The notes beneath the pieces were generated by a model. That model was not told the DNA's origin and did not search any database. It saw only the letters and a list, made by a program, of their open reading frames with translations. The position numbers and the translations under genes were made by a program. Of a stretch of DNA of 64,000 nucleotides, positions 30,775-39,983 are shown piece by piece. The stretch is from Cellulomonas palmilytica (GTDB taxonomy: Bacteria > Actinomycetota > Actinomycetes > Actinomycetales > Cellulomonadaceae). The number at the start of each line of letters is the position of its first letter. Position 1 is the stretch's first letter. Location of the stretch: positions 682,001-746,000 of the forward strand of contig NZ_CP062221.1 of assembly GCF_021590045.1 (NCBI RefSeq), given 5' to 3'.

Positions 30775-32955
30775 CTAGACGGGCCCGCCGGGGGTCTGCG
30801 GTCCACCTGGGGACGGACGCTCGTCGTCCCCGCCGTCGAACCGGGGCCAGGGCCGGGCCTCGGGCCCGGCGTCGGGACGTGCCTGGGGACCGGCCGCAGG
30901 ACCAACCCCGGGACCAACCTCGGGACCGGCCACGGGACCGGCCACGGGACCCGCCCCCGGACCGAGATCGGGCGCCGCCGCGGGCTCGTCGTCCCCGCCC
31001 AGCCAGTCGGACATGGGCCGGCTCGGCCGGTACAGCGGGTGACCGGGCGGGTAGTGCGGGCGCGAGCGCGCGGTGCGCGGTGGCCGCGGCGCGGGCGGCA
31101 GCTCGGGCACCAGCGGTGCGGCACCGGGCGGCGCCTCGGCGACCATCGGGTCGCCGACGCCGGACCCGGGCCACGCGGCCCACGGGGTGAGCGGGTAGTG
31201 CGGTTGGGAGGTCGCGCGGCGCGGGGCGCGCGTGGGCGCGGCGTCGGCCTCGTCGGGCTCGGGTGCGGGCGGGGCCCCGGGGGCGAGGACCCGCAGGAGG
31301 GGGCGCAACGGCCGCACGCCGGACAGGCGCCCGACGACGGGGCGCAGCAGGTCGTCGAGCTCGCGCACGCGCAGGGCGCGCAGGACCTTGACGTAGACGA
31401 GCACCATGGCGAGCCCGACGAGCACGCACGTGACGGCCGCGACGACGAACCCGCCGGGCAGCAGCCAGGACAGCAGCAGCAGGAGCCCGAGCCCGACGAG
31501 CGCGGCGGGGACCGCGGCGAGCAGCGCGCGCAGGTGCAGGCGCAGGACGCGCCCGCCGTCGACGCCGTGCAGGCGCTGGTGCAGGTGCCGCAGGGCGACC
31601 ACGGATCCGACGAGGTAGGACACGCTCATCGCGACGCCGACGCCGACCACCCAGTACGTCGCGGGCAGCACGGCCCGGGCGACGAGCGCACCGCCCACGA
31701 CGACGAGCGCCATGCCGACCTGCACGGGCACCATCGAGCGGGTGTCCTCGTACGCGTAGTAGACGCGCTGGCACATGGACCACGCGCCGAACGCGGGCAG
31801 GCCGATGACCATCGCGACGACGACCTGCGCGACCGCGTCGGTGGCCTGCGCGGTCGCGGACGGCAGGATCAACTGCGTGACGGGGATGGCGAGCACCGCG
31901 AGCACGGCGGCGGCGAGCACGGTGAACACGCCGACGACGCGCATGCCGTAGGACAGCGTGGCGCGCACGGCGCGGGCGTCGCCGTCGTGCGCCTGCTCGG
32001 CGAGGCGCGTGAACAGCGCGGTCGCGAGCGACACCGTGACCAGCGAGTGCGGCAGCATGAAGATGAGGAAGGCCGCGTCGTAGGCCGCGTTGGACGCGAC
32101 GTCGGTGGCCCGGTCGGCGGCCCCGGGGGCCTGCGAGACGACGCGCGAGACGACGACGTAGGCGAGCTGCCCGACGCCGAGCCCGACGAGCGTCCACGTG
32201 GCGACGCGGCCGGCCCGGCCGAGCCCCGCGTCCCGCACGCCCCACCGCGGCCGGTACCGCACCCCGGCGGCGCGCAGCGCGGGGAACAGCACGAGCGCCT
32301 GGGCGACGACGCCGAGCGTCGCGGCGCCGGCGAGCACGACGACCTGCGACGTGCCCCACGCCTTCGCGCTCGCGTACCCGGACTCCGGGACCGCGCCGAA
32401 CGCGACGATGAAGACGAGGAACCCGATGATCGACACGACGTTGTTGACGACGGGCGCCCACATGTACGGCCCGAACGAGCTGCGGGCGTTGAGCACCTGG
32501 CCGAGCAGCGCGTACACGCCGTAGAAGAAGACCTGCGGCACGCACCAGTAGGCGAACGTGACGGCGAGGTCCATCTGGGCGGGGCTGGCCGCGTCGGCGT
32601 ACAGGCGCACGAGCAGGGGCGCGGCGAGCGTGAGGACGGCCGTGAGGCCGAACAGGACGACGAACCCGAAGGTCAGGAGCTTGTCGACGTAGACCTGGCC
32701 GGCGCCGCTCTTGTACGCGCGCACGACCTGCGGCACGAGGACGGCGTTGAGGACGCCGCCGACGAGCAGCATGTACATGACGTTCGGGAGCTTGTTGGCG
32801 ACCGCGAACGCGTCGGCGGCCTGGCCGGTCGCGCCGATCGCGGCGAACAGCACCATCGACCGCAGCAGCCCGAGCAGGCGGGAGACGGCGGTGCCGGACG
32901 CCATGACGGCCGCACCGCGGCGCAGGCGCCCGTCGTCGGACCGTGCGCCGCTCAC
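30775..32955 (-). CDS. murJ: Lipid II flippase MurJ
   Basis: A 726-residue MOP-superfamily flippase that moves lipid II to the outer face of the membrane. The GTG at 32955 gives [20 protein letters not shown], then GTAVSRLLGLLRSMVLFAAIG, the conserved first helix with the essential Arg residues. About 14 membrane helices follow through residue 545. The last 180 residues are a Pro/Gly-rich disordered cytoplasmic tail with GP repeats. The start overlaps the DUF6049 stop (GTGA), and the pseudokinase gene follows after 54 bp, so these act as one unit. Confidence 0.95.
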   Translation of the reverse strand: MSGARSDDGRLRRGAAVMASGTAVSRLLGLLRSMVLFAAIGATGQAADAFAVANKLPNVMYMLLVGGVLNAVLVPQVVRAYKSGAGQVYVDKLLTFGFVVLFGLTAVLTLAAPLLVRLYADAASPAQMDLAVTFAYWCVPQVFFYGVYALLGQVLNARSSFGPYMWAPVVNNVVSIIGFLVFIVAFGAVPESGYASAKAWGTSQVVVLAGAATLGVVAQALVLFPALRAAGVRYRPRWGVRDAGLGRAGRVATWTLVGLGVGQLAYVVVSRVVSQAPGAADRATDVASNAAYDAAFLIFMLPHSLVTVSLATALFTRLAEQAHDGDARAVRATLSYGMRVVGVFTVLAAAVLAVLAIPVTQLILPSATAQATDAVAQVVVAMVIGLPAFGAWSMCQRVYYAYEDTRSMVPVQVGMALVVVGGALVARAVLPATYWVVGVGVAMSVSYLVGSVVALRHLHQRLHGVDGGRVLRLHLRALLAAVPAALVGLGLLLLLSWLLPGGFVVAAVTCVLVGLAMVLVYVKVLRALRVRELDDLLRPVVGRLSGVRPLRPLLRVLAPGAPPAPEPDEADAAPTRAPRRATSQPHYPLTPWAAWPGSGVGDPMVAEAPPGAAPLVPELPPAPRPPRTARSRPHYPPGHPLYRPSRPMSDWLGGDDEPAAAPDLGPGAGPVAGPVAGPEVGPGVGPAAGPQARPDAGPEARPWPRFDGGDDERPSPGGPQTPGGPV

Positions 32956-35288
32956 CGGACGGCACCCTCGTCGTGCGCCTCGTCGGCCGGCGTCCCGGGA
33001 CGTCCCTCGTCGACCCGTCCTTCGTCGACCCGTCCCTCGTCGACCCGCGGCTCGCCGTCGGCGGGCGTGCCGCCCAGGACGGGCAGGGTCACGGGACCGG
33101 TGGACTCCGAGACGGTGCGCGCGCCGCGGCGGGCGCTCTGGCCGCGCCGCACGGTGCGCACGATGCCGAGCGCGAGCCCGAGCGCCAGCAGGATGCCGAC
33201 GACGACCGTGCCGACGCTCTCGATCGTGGGGGAGACCCGCGCGGAGAACGCGATGGGCTCGGCGACGTCCTGCCCGGACGGGCCGACGAGCTGCACCTCG
33301 ACGAGCACGTCGCAGTTCGCGTGCGCCTCGAGCGGCACGGTGACCGCGGTGTCGCCGGGGTCGAGCACGGGTGTCTCGAACACCCCGACCGTGAGGCACG
33401 CCTTGCGGGGGTCGACGACGAGCCGGGCGTTGACGGGCACGGCGAGCTCGTTGCGCACGGTGAGACGCAGGTCGCTCGTCGTCGCGATGACGTTGAGGTC
33501 GCTGGTCTCGACGATCGACAGGCCGGTGGTCCGCGCGAGCACCTGCTCGACGGTCTGGTCGACGAGCTCGGCGCGCTGGCTCGGCCGGGCGCGCCACGCG
33601 ACCGCGAGGGGCGCGAGCACCTGGTCGTCGACGCCCGCGAGGAACGCGTCGGGCTCGTCGAGCACCTCGCTGAACGAGCGCGCGGACTCGCGCGCGTCGG
33701 CGAGCGCCGTCACGGCGGCGGGGGCGAGCTCGTCGCGCGTCGTGGTGAGGGCGGGGGCGCGGTCGGCGCGTGCGTTGCGCGGTCCGGCGAGGACCTCGGT
33801 GAGCGTGGCCTGGCGCGTCCAGGGCGCGGAGTCGAGTGCGCTGGTCACGGCGGCGAGGATCCCGCTGTCGGGTGCGGTCAGGCGGTCCGTGGCGATGACG
33901 ACGCCCGCGGGGCCGGGCTCCTCGTGGGAGACGACCGAGAGCTCGGCGAGGACGCGCTGCGCGGTGCCCGCCGGGGTGGCGCTCGCGTCGCCGCCGCCGT
34001 CGACGACGAGCCGCGAGAGGACCGCGTCGGGCACGACGGTGGTCACGGGACCGGATGCGGCCGCGAGCGACCGCACGGAGTCCGACGAGTCCTCCTCGCC
34101 CGGCGCGAGGACGCCGTCCGCCGCGGGAGCCTCGTCGGGATCCGTGACCGCGGCAGGGTCGGGGTGCGCGAGGATCGCGGCCGCGCCCGCGGCAGTGACG
34201 GCGTCGAGGGTCGCGTCGTCCGGGGTGCCGTCGTCCGCGGCCCACAGCAGCAGACGCTGGCCGCCCTCCAGGTCGGCCTGCGTGCGGTCCGCGGCCACCT
34301 GCAGGAGCGAGCTCTGGCCCGCGTGCTGCACGGCGGCGACGTCCGGGTCGGCCCACGGGAGGCCGTACGAGTCGTGGCCGGCCATCGCGGCGCGCAGCTT
34401 CTGCGCGAACCGCTGCGCCGACGCGCTGCCGGTCTCCGCGAGCGGCAGGAGGGACGGGTCGACGACGACGGTCACGTCCTCGTCGACGGTCGCGGCGTCG
34501 AGCATGGCGCGCAGGCGCCCGCCCGGTGCGGTGAGGGCGTCGAGGTCGTCGTCGGCCGCCTGCGCCGCCGCGACCGCGGCGGACGTCGCCTCGACGGTGC
34601 CGTCGGTCCCGGTCGGCGCGCCGGACGGCTCCTCCTTGCCGGGCAGGTCGTCGGGGTCGGTGGGCGGCACCGGGGCGTCGGCGGGGCCGACGAACGGCAG
34701 GACGACCGACACGGGCACGCGCGGTGGCTGGTCGTCGGTCGGGTTCCAGAGGATGTACGTGCGCTCGAGGCCGAGGCGCTCGCCCCGCGCGGCGACCTCG
34801 ACGGCCATGCCGCGCGCGCCCCACAGGCCGGGGCGGTCCGTCAGGCCCACCTCGTCCGCCGGGAGCGTGAGCGTCAAGGTGCGCGGCGCGTCGGGCAGGA
34901 GCGGCTCCTCCAGGGGGACGCGGACCACGGCGAGCCCCGCGGGCTCGTCGAGCGTGCGGTCCGCCCACGCGGCGACCTCGTCGCGCGAGCCCATGCGGAA
35001 CCGGTTGAGCCACAGGACGGCCTGCGCGTCCTCGACGGGCGCGGTCGTCGTGTTCGTGACCGCGACCGTGACCGTGAGGTCCTCACCGGGGTCGAGCACC
35101 TGCGGCGAGATCGACACGATGCGCACGTCCACGCTCGCCTCGTCGTCGGCCCGTGCGGTCGACGTGCGGGACGCGGCGGGTGCGACGACGAGCACGGCGG
35201 CCAGCGTCAGCACCGCGGCGAGCGCCGTGCGGACCCGAGCCCGGGAGGTCCGGTGCGTGCGTCCCGGCCGGGGTTCGACGCCGCTCAT
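32952..35288 (-). CDS. DUF6049 family secreted/membrane protein
   Basis: A 778-residue exported protein of the actinobacterial murJ locus. Residues about 18-45 are a signal sequence ([23 protein letters not shown]). The outer part begins with a Big-type beta domain ([25 protein letters not shown]), and a second beta domain precedes the single C-terminal membrane helix ([22 protein letters not shown]), leaving a short cytoplasmic tail that contains a small VDEGR repeat. The ATG at 35288 overlaps the NUDIX stop. The family has no established function; position between NUDIX and murJ is conserved and suggests an envelope role. Confidence 0.85.
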   Translation of the reverse strand: MSGVEPRPGRTHRTSRARVRTALAAVLTLAAVLVVAPAASRTSTARADDEASVDVRIVSISPQVLDPGEDLTVTVAVTNTTTAPVEDAQAVLWLNRFRMGSRDEVAAWADRTLDEPAGLAVVRVPLEEPLLPDAPRTLTLTLPADEVGLTDRPGLWGARGMAVEVAARGERLGLERTYILWNPTDDQPPRVPVSVVLPFVGPADAPVPPTDPDDLPGKEEPSGAPTGTDGTVEATSAAVAAAQAADDDLDALTAPGGRLRAMLDAATVDEDVTVVVDPSLLPLAETGSASAQRFAQKLRAAMAGHDSYGLPWADPDVAAVQHAGQSSLLQVAADRTQADLEGGQRLLLWAADDGTPDDATLDAVTAAGAAAILAHPDPAAVTDPDEAPAADGVLAPGEEDSSDSVRSLAAASGPVTTVVPDAVLSRLVVDGGGDASATPAGTAQRVLAELSVVSHEEPGPAGVVIATDRLTAPDSGILAAVTSALDSAPWTRQATLTEVLAGPRNARADRAPALTTTRDELAPAAVTALADARESARSFSEVLDEPDAFLAGVDDQVLAPLAVAWRARPSQRAELVDQTVEQVLARTTGLSIVETSDLNVIATTSDLRLTVRNELAVPVNARLVVDPRKACLTVGVFETPVLDPGDTAVTVPLEAHANCDVLVEVQLVGPSGQDVAEPIAFSARVSPTIESVGTVVVGILLALGLALGIVRTVRRGQSARRGARTVSESTGPVTLPVLGGTPADGEPRVDEGRVDEGRVDEGRPGTPADEAHDEGAVR

Positions 35289-35848
35289 GCCTCGCCGACG
35301 AGCACCACGAGCGCGGCCTCGGCGAGCCGGCGCTCGTTCGGGTACGCCAACCGGTCCGGCAGCATCGAGACGGGCACCCACGCCGCGTCCTCGGCCTCGC
35401 CGTCCGGGTCCCCCTCGACGGTCAGCGTGCCGCCGACCGCGCCGAGCAGGAAGTGGTGCACCACCTTGTGGACGCGCCGGTCGTCGCCGGAGAACCAGTA
35501 GTCGATCACCCCGAGCCGACGCAGGACCTGCCCGCGGATGCCGGTCTCCTCGGCGATCTCGCGCACGGCTGCCTCCTCGGGCGTCTCCTCGCCCTCGAGG
35601 TGGCCCTTCGGCAGGCACCACTCGAGCCGTCCGCCCCGGTTGCGCCGGGCGATCACGGCGGCGTGGTACACCCCGTCGCGCAGCTGCACGACGAGCCCGC
35701 CCGCGGACGTCTCGTCCACCACGGGCAGCGGTGCCGCGGCGGAGGCCGCCGCCCGCACGGGGGCGGCGGGTCGCGGGGCGTGCAGCCGGTGCCCTCCGGG
35801 CGGCGCCGGGACGCCCCGCTGAGGGGACGGGTGCGCGGCGCCGGACAT
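35285..35848 (-). CDS. NUDIX hydrolase
   Basis: A 187-residue nucleoside-diphosphate-linked hydrolase of the murJ-pcnA locus. The full Nudix box [20 protein letters not shown] (with following TGI) is present, including the metal-binding REIAEE. The first 45 residues are Pro/Ala-rich. The ATG at 35848 is chosen because the longer frame upstream lies in the shadow of pcnA. The substrate is unknown; related genes at this locus are annotated as MutT-like. It is divergent from pcnA, with starts only 81 bp apart. Confidence 0.92.
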   Translation of the reverse strand: MSGAAHPSPQRGVPAPPGGHRLHAPRPAAPVRAAASAAAPLPVVDETSAGGLVVQLRDGVYHAAVIARRNRGGRLEWCLPKGHLEGEETPEEAAVREIAEETGIRGQVLRRLGVIDYWFSGDDRRVHKVVHHFLLGAVGGTLTVEGDPDGEAEDAAWVPVSMLPDRLAYPNERRLAEAALVVLVGEA

Positions 35849-35916
35849 GCGTGCCACTGTAACGACTTGCCCCGCCCCGACCCGAACCCGCAAGCCGGGG
35901 GACACGGCGCGCCACC

Positions 35917-35922
35917 TAGAAT
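35917..35922 (+). promoter_or_regulatory. -10 element of a leaderless pcnA transcript
   Basis: TAGAAT lies 7 nt before the pcnA GTG, the spacing at which transcription would begin at the start codon. There is no ribosome-binding site in between, and no good -35. Confidence 0.5.
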
Positions 35923-35929
35923 CGGGCGG

Positions 35930-37399
35930 GTGCCCGACGACACGCCCTCCCTCCTCGCGCTGCAGAAGCGCGCCCTCGGCGTGCTCGCCACGCTCCCGGC
36001 CGACGCCCTCGAGCTCGGTGAGCTGTTCCGCGCCGCCGGTCACGAGCTCGCGCTCGTCGGCGGGCCCGTGCGCGACGCGTTCCTCGGGCGCGTGTCGTCG
36101 GACCTGGACTTCACGACGTCCGCGACGCCCGACGAGACCGAGGCGCTGCTCGCGCGCTGGGGCGACGCCCACTGGGACATCGGCCGGGAGTTCGGCACGA
36201 TCGGCGCGCGGCGGTTCGGCCGGCGGCGGGGCGGCGACGACGTCGTCGTCGAGGTCACCACGTACCGCACCGACGCGTACGACCCGTCGTCGCGCAAGCC
36301 CGAGGTCGTGTTCGGCGACACCCTCGAGGGCGACCTGTCGCGCCGTGACTTCACGGTCAACTCGATGGCGGTACGCCTGCCCGACCTGACGTTCGTCGAC
36401 CCGTTCGGCGGGCTCGAGGACCTCGCGCGCCGCACGCTGCGCACCCCCGTGGACCCGCGGCATTCGTTCGACGACGACCCGCTGCGGATGATGCGCGCCG
36501 CGCGGTTCGCCGCGCAGCTCGGCTTCACCGTCGACCCCGCGGCCCGTGAGGCGATCGTCGAGCAGGCCGAGCGCATCGCGATCGTGTCCGCCGAGCGTGT
36601 GCGCGACGAGCTGTCGAAGCTCCTGCTGTCCGCCCAGCCGCGCCTCGGCCTGCAGGTGCTCGTCGAGACCGGCCTGGCCGACCACGTGCTGCCCGAGCTG
36701 CCCGCGCTGCGCCTCGAGATCGACGAGCACCACCGCCACAAGGACGTGTACGAGCACTCGCTGACCGTGCTCGAGAAGGCGATCGCGCTGGAGACCGGCC
36801 CCGACGGCGCCGTCCCCGGTCCGGACCTGGTGCTGCGCCTCGCGGCGCTCCTGCACGACATCGGCAAGCCCCGCACCCGCAAGTTCGAGCCCGGCGGCGG
36901 CGTCTCGTTCCACCACCACGAGATGGTCGGCGCCAAGCTCGTCGCGAAGCGCCTCAAGGCCCTGCGGTACGACAAGGCGACCGCGCAGGCCGTCGCACGG
37001 CTCACCGAGCTGCACCTGCGGTTCCACGGCTACGGCGAGGGCGGCTGGACCGACTCCGCCGTGCGCCGCTACGTCACCGACGCCGGCCCGCTGCTCGAGC
37101 GCCTGCACCGCCTGACCCGCTCCGACTGCACCACGCGCAACGTCCGCAAGGCGCAGCGCCTGTCCGCCGCGTACGACGACCTCGAGGTGCGCATCGCGCG
37201 GCTCAAGGAGCAGGAGGAGCTCGACTCGATCCGCCCCGACCTGGACGGCACGCAGATCATGGAGATCCTCGGCCTGAAGCCCGGGCGCGAGGTCGGCGAG
37301 GCGTACAAGTTCCTCCTCGCGCAGCGCATGGAGCACGGCCCGCTCGGCCCCGAGCGCGCCGAGGCCGAGCTCCGCGCCTGGTGGACCACCCGCTCCTGA
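35930..37399 (+). CDS. pcnA: CCA tRNA nucleotidyltransferase
   Basis: A 489-residue class II nucleotidyltransferase that adds or repairs the tRNA 3'-CCA end. The head domain has [13 protein letters not shown] and DLDFTTSA (metal-binding Asp pair), [11 protein letters not shown] and [17 protein letters not shown]. The C-terminal HD domain is [17 protein letters not shown] with [14 protein letters not shown] at 35930 ([15 protein letters not shown]) is preferred; the upstream frame overlaps the NUDIX gene. Both tRNAs in this window lack encoded CCA, so the enzyme is needed for their maturation. Confidence 0.95.
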   Translation: MPDDTPSLLALQKRALGVLATLPADALELGELFRAAGHELALVGGPVRDAFLGRVSSDLDFTTSATPDETEALLARWGDAHWDIGREFGTIGARRFGRRRGGDDVVVEVTTYRTDAYDPSSRKPEVVFGDTLEGDLSRRDFTVNSMAVRLPDLTFVDPFGGLEDLARRTLRTPVDPRHSFDDDPLRMMRAARFAAQLGFTVDPAAREAIVEQAERIAIVSAERVRDELSKLLLSAQPRLGLQVLVETGLADHVLPELPALRLEIDEHHRHKDVYEHSLTVLEKAIALETGPDGAVPGPDLVLRLAALLHDIGKPRTRKFEPGGGVSFHHHEMVGAKLVAKRLKALRYDKATAQAVARLTELHLRFHGYGEGGWTDSAVRRYVTDAGPLLERLHRLTRSDCTTRNVRKAQRLSAAYDDLEVRIARLKEQEELDSIRPDLDGTQIMEILGLKPGREVGEAYKFLLAQRMEHGPLGPERAEAELRAWWTTRS

Positions 37400-37409
37400 C
37401 GCTCAGCTC

Positions 37410-37844
37410 CTAGGCGGGGCAGTCGAGGGTGCCGGTGATGCGGGCGCCCTCGCTGATCTTCTTCTGCATCCCGGACAGCGGGATGCGCACGACGATCCCC
37501 TCGACGTCCTCGAGCCGGAACCCGTTGCGGTCGCCGCGGCCGGCGGTCGTGGACTGGAACGTGAGCTCGTCGTCGATCTTCACCTGGACCATCGCCTCCC
37601 CGAGGGGGTCGACGAGCGCGGCGACGGTGCCGTCCTCGGTGGCGAGGCGACGACGGTCGGGGGTGATGTCGTCGGTGCACACGGTGGCCTCGGCCTGGAT
37701 GCTGAGCTGCTGCTGCTCGCCGTTCTCGTCGGCGTAGGTGAGGTCGATGTCCGCGGAGCCGGGGGCGGCGGCCGTCCCGCAGCCGGCGGCCAGGAGAGCG
37801 GCGAGGACCGGGACGAGGGGGATGATCCGGTGTCTGCGGGGCAC
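37410..37844 (-). CDS. Small lipoprotein
   Basis: A 144-residue exported lipoprotein. The GTG start gives VPRRHRIIPLVPVLAALLAA then Gly-Cys: a basic n-region, hydrophobic core and lipobox LAAGC, so Cys22 is probably lipidated after signal peptidase II cleavage. The mature part is a beta-rich domain with two further cysteines (VCTDD and the penultimate LDCPA) that could form a disulfide. A TACGGT -10 element lies 8 nt before the GTG, suggesting a leaderless mRNA. It is convergent with pcnA (10 bp apart). I know no function for the family. Confidence 0.75.
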   Translation of the reverse strand: MPRRHRIIPLVPVLAALLAAGCGTAAAPGSADIDLTYADENGEQQQLSIQAEATVCTDDITPDRRRLATEDGTVAALVDPLGEAMVQVKIDDELTFQSTTAGRGDRNGFRLEDVEGIVVRIPLSGMQKKISEGARITGTLDCPA

Positions 37845-37852
37845 GGGCCGCA

Positions 37853-37858
37853 ACCGTA
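37853..37858 (-). promoter_or_regulatory. -10 element for a leaderless lipoprotein transcript
   Basis: TACGGT on the minus strand, 8 nt before the lipoprotein GTG. Confidence 0.4.
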
Positions 37859-37906
37859 GCGATACCGGACACCCCGTCGGGGGTCCTGAAACGTTCTGAC
37901 GTGCGC

Positions 37907-39217
37907 CTACGTGGCGGGGACCGGTACCGGGACGGGGTGGCGGCGGGTGGCGAGGCCGTAGCCGAGGGCGCCGAGGAGGTAGCCGACGGTCAGGACGACG
38001 AACAGGCCGGTGGACCAGCCGGTGTCGGGCAGCGCGGCCGCGGCGAGCGCGGCGGCCCCGACGAACGCGGCGTTGTAGAGGACGTCGTACAACGCGAACG
38101 CGCGCCCGCGGTACGCGTCGCCGGTGTCGCGCTGGACGATCGTGTCGACGGCGATCTTGGTGCCCTGCGCGGCGAGGCCGAGCAGCGCGGCGGCGACGAG
38201 CACGGGGCCGCGCTGGTAGGTGAACGCGAGCACGCCCTGGCTGACGGCGGCGAGCAGCAGGCAGCCGGTGATCCACGCGTGCACGCCGGTGAGCGGCGAG
38301 AGCGTGGGGGTCGCGACGATGGCGAGCGCGAACCCGACGGCGGTCGCGGCGAGCACGGTCGCGAACGTCGCGAGCCCCTGCGCCGGGTCGGCCGGGTCGG
38401 CGAGCAGGTTGCGGGAGATGAGGATGCTCGCGATGAACACGACGCCGTACAGGAACCGGTGGTACGCCATGACGCCGAGCGCCTGGCCGGGGGTGCGGCG
38501 CGCGACGAGGTAGCGCGCGCCCTCGACGAGCCCGCGCAGCAGGACGAGCAGCGCGGCGCGCATCCGGGCGGCGTCGGACGCCTCGTCGGGACCGAGCCGG
38601 TCGCGCGAGAACCCGGCGGCGACGGCGGCGGCCGCGCCCATGGTGAGCGCGGCGAGGACGAGCGCGGCTCCGTCGCGGGTCGAGCCGGCGGGGAGCACCC
38701 ACCCGAGCACGAGCCCCACGCCGCTGCCGACGCCGTTCGCGGCGGTGCCGAGCGTGGGCGTCACGGAGTTCGCGGTGAGCAGCAGCCGGCCCTCGACGAC
38801 GTGCGGCAGGGACGCGGACAGCGCGGACAGCAGGAACCGGTTGACGGACAGCACGACGAGCGCGAGCACGTACACGGCCGGCCCGACGCCGACGGTCACC
38901 ATCACGGCGGCGGTCGCGAGCGTGAGCCCGAGCCGCACCACGTTCCCGACGAGCAGCACCTGCCGGCGCTGCCACCGGTCGAGCAGCACCCCGGCCCACG
39001 GCCCGACGATCGTGAACGGCAGCAGCAGCACGGCGAACGCGGCGGCGACACCGCCGGCGGTCGTCGCGTTCTCGGGGGAGAAGAAGAACAGGGTCGCGAG
39101 CCCCACCTGGAACATGCCGTCGGCGCACTGGCTGACGAGCCGCACCGACAGGAGCCTGCGGAACCCCCGCAGCGGCCACAGCTCCTTGAGGTCCGCGATC
39201 ACCTGCACGCGCGTCAT
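37907..39217 (-). CDS. MFS transporter
   Basis: A 436-residue major facilitator superfamily protein with about 12 predicted membrane helices. The loop after helix 2 reads GPWAGVLLDRWQRRQVLLVGN, the MFS motif A type G-x-x-x-D-R-x-x-R. The N-terminus is MTRVQVIADLKELWPLRGFRRLLSVRLVSQCADGMFQVG. The substrate cannot be deduced; the sequence resembles drug/metabolite efflux members. It faces away from the ECF sigma gene, with 208 bp in between. Confidence 0.88.
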   Translation of the reverse strand: MTRVQVIADLKELWPLRGFRRLLSVRLVSQCADGMFQVGLATLFFFSPENATTAGGVAAAFAVLLLPFTIVGPWAGVLLDRWQRRQVLLVGNVVRLGLTLATAAVMVTVGVGPAVYVLALVVLSVNRFLLSALSASLPHVVEGRLLLTANSVTPTLGTAANGVGSGVGLVLGWVLPAGSTRDGAALVLAALTMGAAAAVAAGFSRDRLGPDEASDAARMRAALLVLLRGLVEGARYLVARRTPGQALGVMAYHRFLYGVVFIASILISRNLLADPADPAQGLATFATVLAATAVGFALAIVATPTLSPLTGVHAWITGCLLLAAVSQGVLAFTYQRGPVLVAAALLGLAAQGTKIAVDTIVQRDTGDAYRGRAFALYDVLYNAAFVGAAALAAAALPDTGWSTGLFVVLTVGYLLGALGYGLATRRHPVPVPVPAT

Positions 39218-39425
39218 CCTCGCACCCGCGTGGGCTCGCCCCGGCGCGCAGGTCGTCGGCGCGCTGCGCCACCTGGAGGACCTGTCGGCAGCTCACCGCC
39301 GGCGGGGCCCGGTCGTGTCGTGTGACGGGCGTCACGTGCGCGCGTGGCCGCCCGCCCCAACTCGGCCTCCCGGCACGGCGTTCTGACAGTGTCCGAGGGA
39401 CGGACCAAGACGACCGGGGGGACCC

Positions 39426-39983
39426 ATGATCCGTCGGTGGGAACCGATGCTCGACCAGCTGGTGCGGGAGCGATATCCGCGCCTGCTGTCCCGGGCCACG
39501 CTGCTGTGCGGCACGCGCCATGACGCGGAGGACCTGGTGCAGGACGCCCTGGTCGCCACGTTCGGCGGCCGGGCGCGCTTCGAGTCGGTCGCGGAGGCCG
39601 AGCACTACGTGCGCCGTGCGATCGCGACCAGGTACGTCGACCGCGCACGGCGCCTCGGCCGGGAGCGCGACGCGCAGCGCCGGCTCGCGGGGGAGCGTGC
39701 CGCGGTCGTCGAGATCGACCTGCCGGGGCTGACGCGCGAGCTCGTCGACGCGCTGTCCGTGCTGGCCCCGCGGGTGCGGGCGTGCGTGGTGCTGCGCTAC
39801 CTCGACGACCTGACGATCCGCGAGACCGCGCAGTCCCTCGGCATCTCGGAGGGCGCGGTCAAGCGCTACACGTCCGACGGCGTCTCGCTGCTCAACGCGG
39901 CGCTGGGCACCACGTCCACCGACTCGTCCACCGATGCCGAGTCCGTCCCCGTCCAGCCGAAGGAGGTGCGCCGTGGCGCGTGA
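39426..39983 (+). CDS. ECF-type RNA polymerase sigma factor
   Basis: A 185-residue sigma factor of the SigE-like ECF group of actinobacteria. Region 2 is LCGTRHDAEDLVQDALVATF and region 4 is LAPRVRACVVLRYLDDLTIR followed by ETAQSLGISEGAVKRYTSD. The ATG has GGGGGGA 5 nt upstream. The end overlaps the next gene by 11 bp, so the two are co-translated and that gene is its likely regulator or effector. The target promoters are unknown. Confidence 0.92.
   Translation: MIRRWEPMLDQLVRERYPRLLSRATLLCGTRHDAEDLVQDALVATFGGRARFESVAEAEHYVRRAIATRYVDRARRLGRERDAQRRLAGERAAVVEIDLPGLTRELVDALSVLAPRVRACVVLRYLDDLTIRETAQSLGISEGAVKRYTSDGVSLLNAALGTTSTDSSTDAESVPVQPKEVRRGA

Noticed and set aside
28631..32965. A 1444-residue minus-strand frame over the pseudokinase and murJ
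   Set aside because: It is out of frame with both real genes, Arg/Ala/Pro-rich, and lacks any family motif. Long shadows are expected in DNA with very high third-position GC.
29995..35862. A 1955-residue plus-strand frame
   Set aside because: Antisense of pseudokinase, murJ, DUF6049 and NUDIX genes; no domains.
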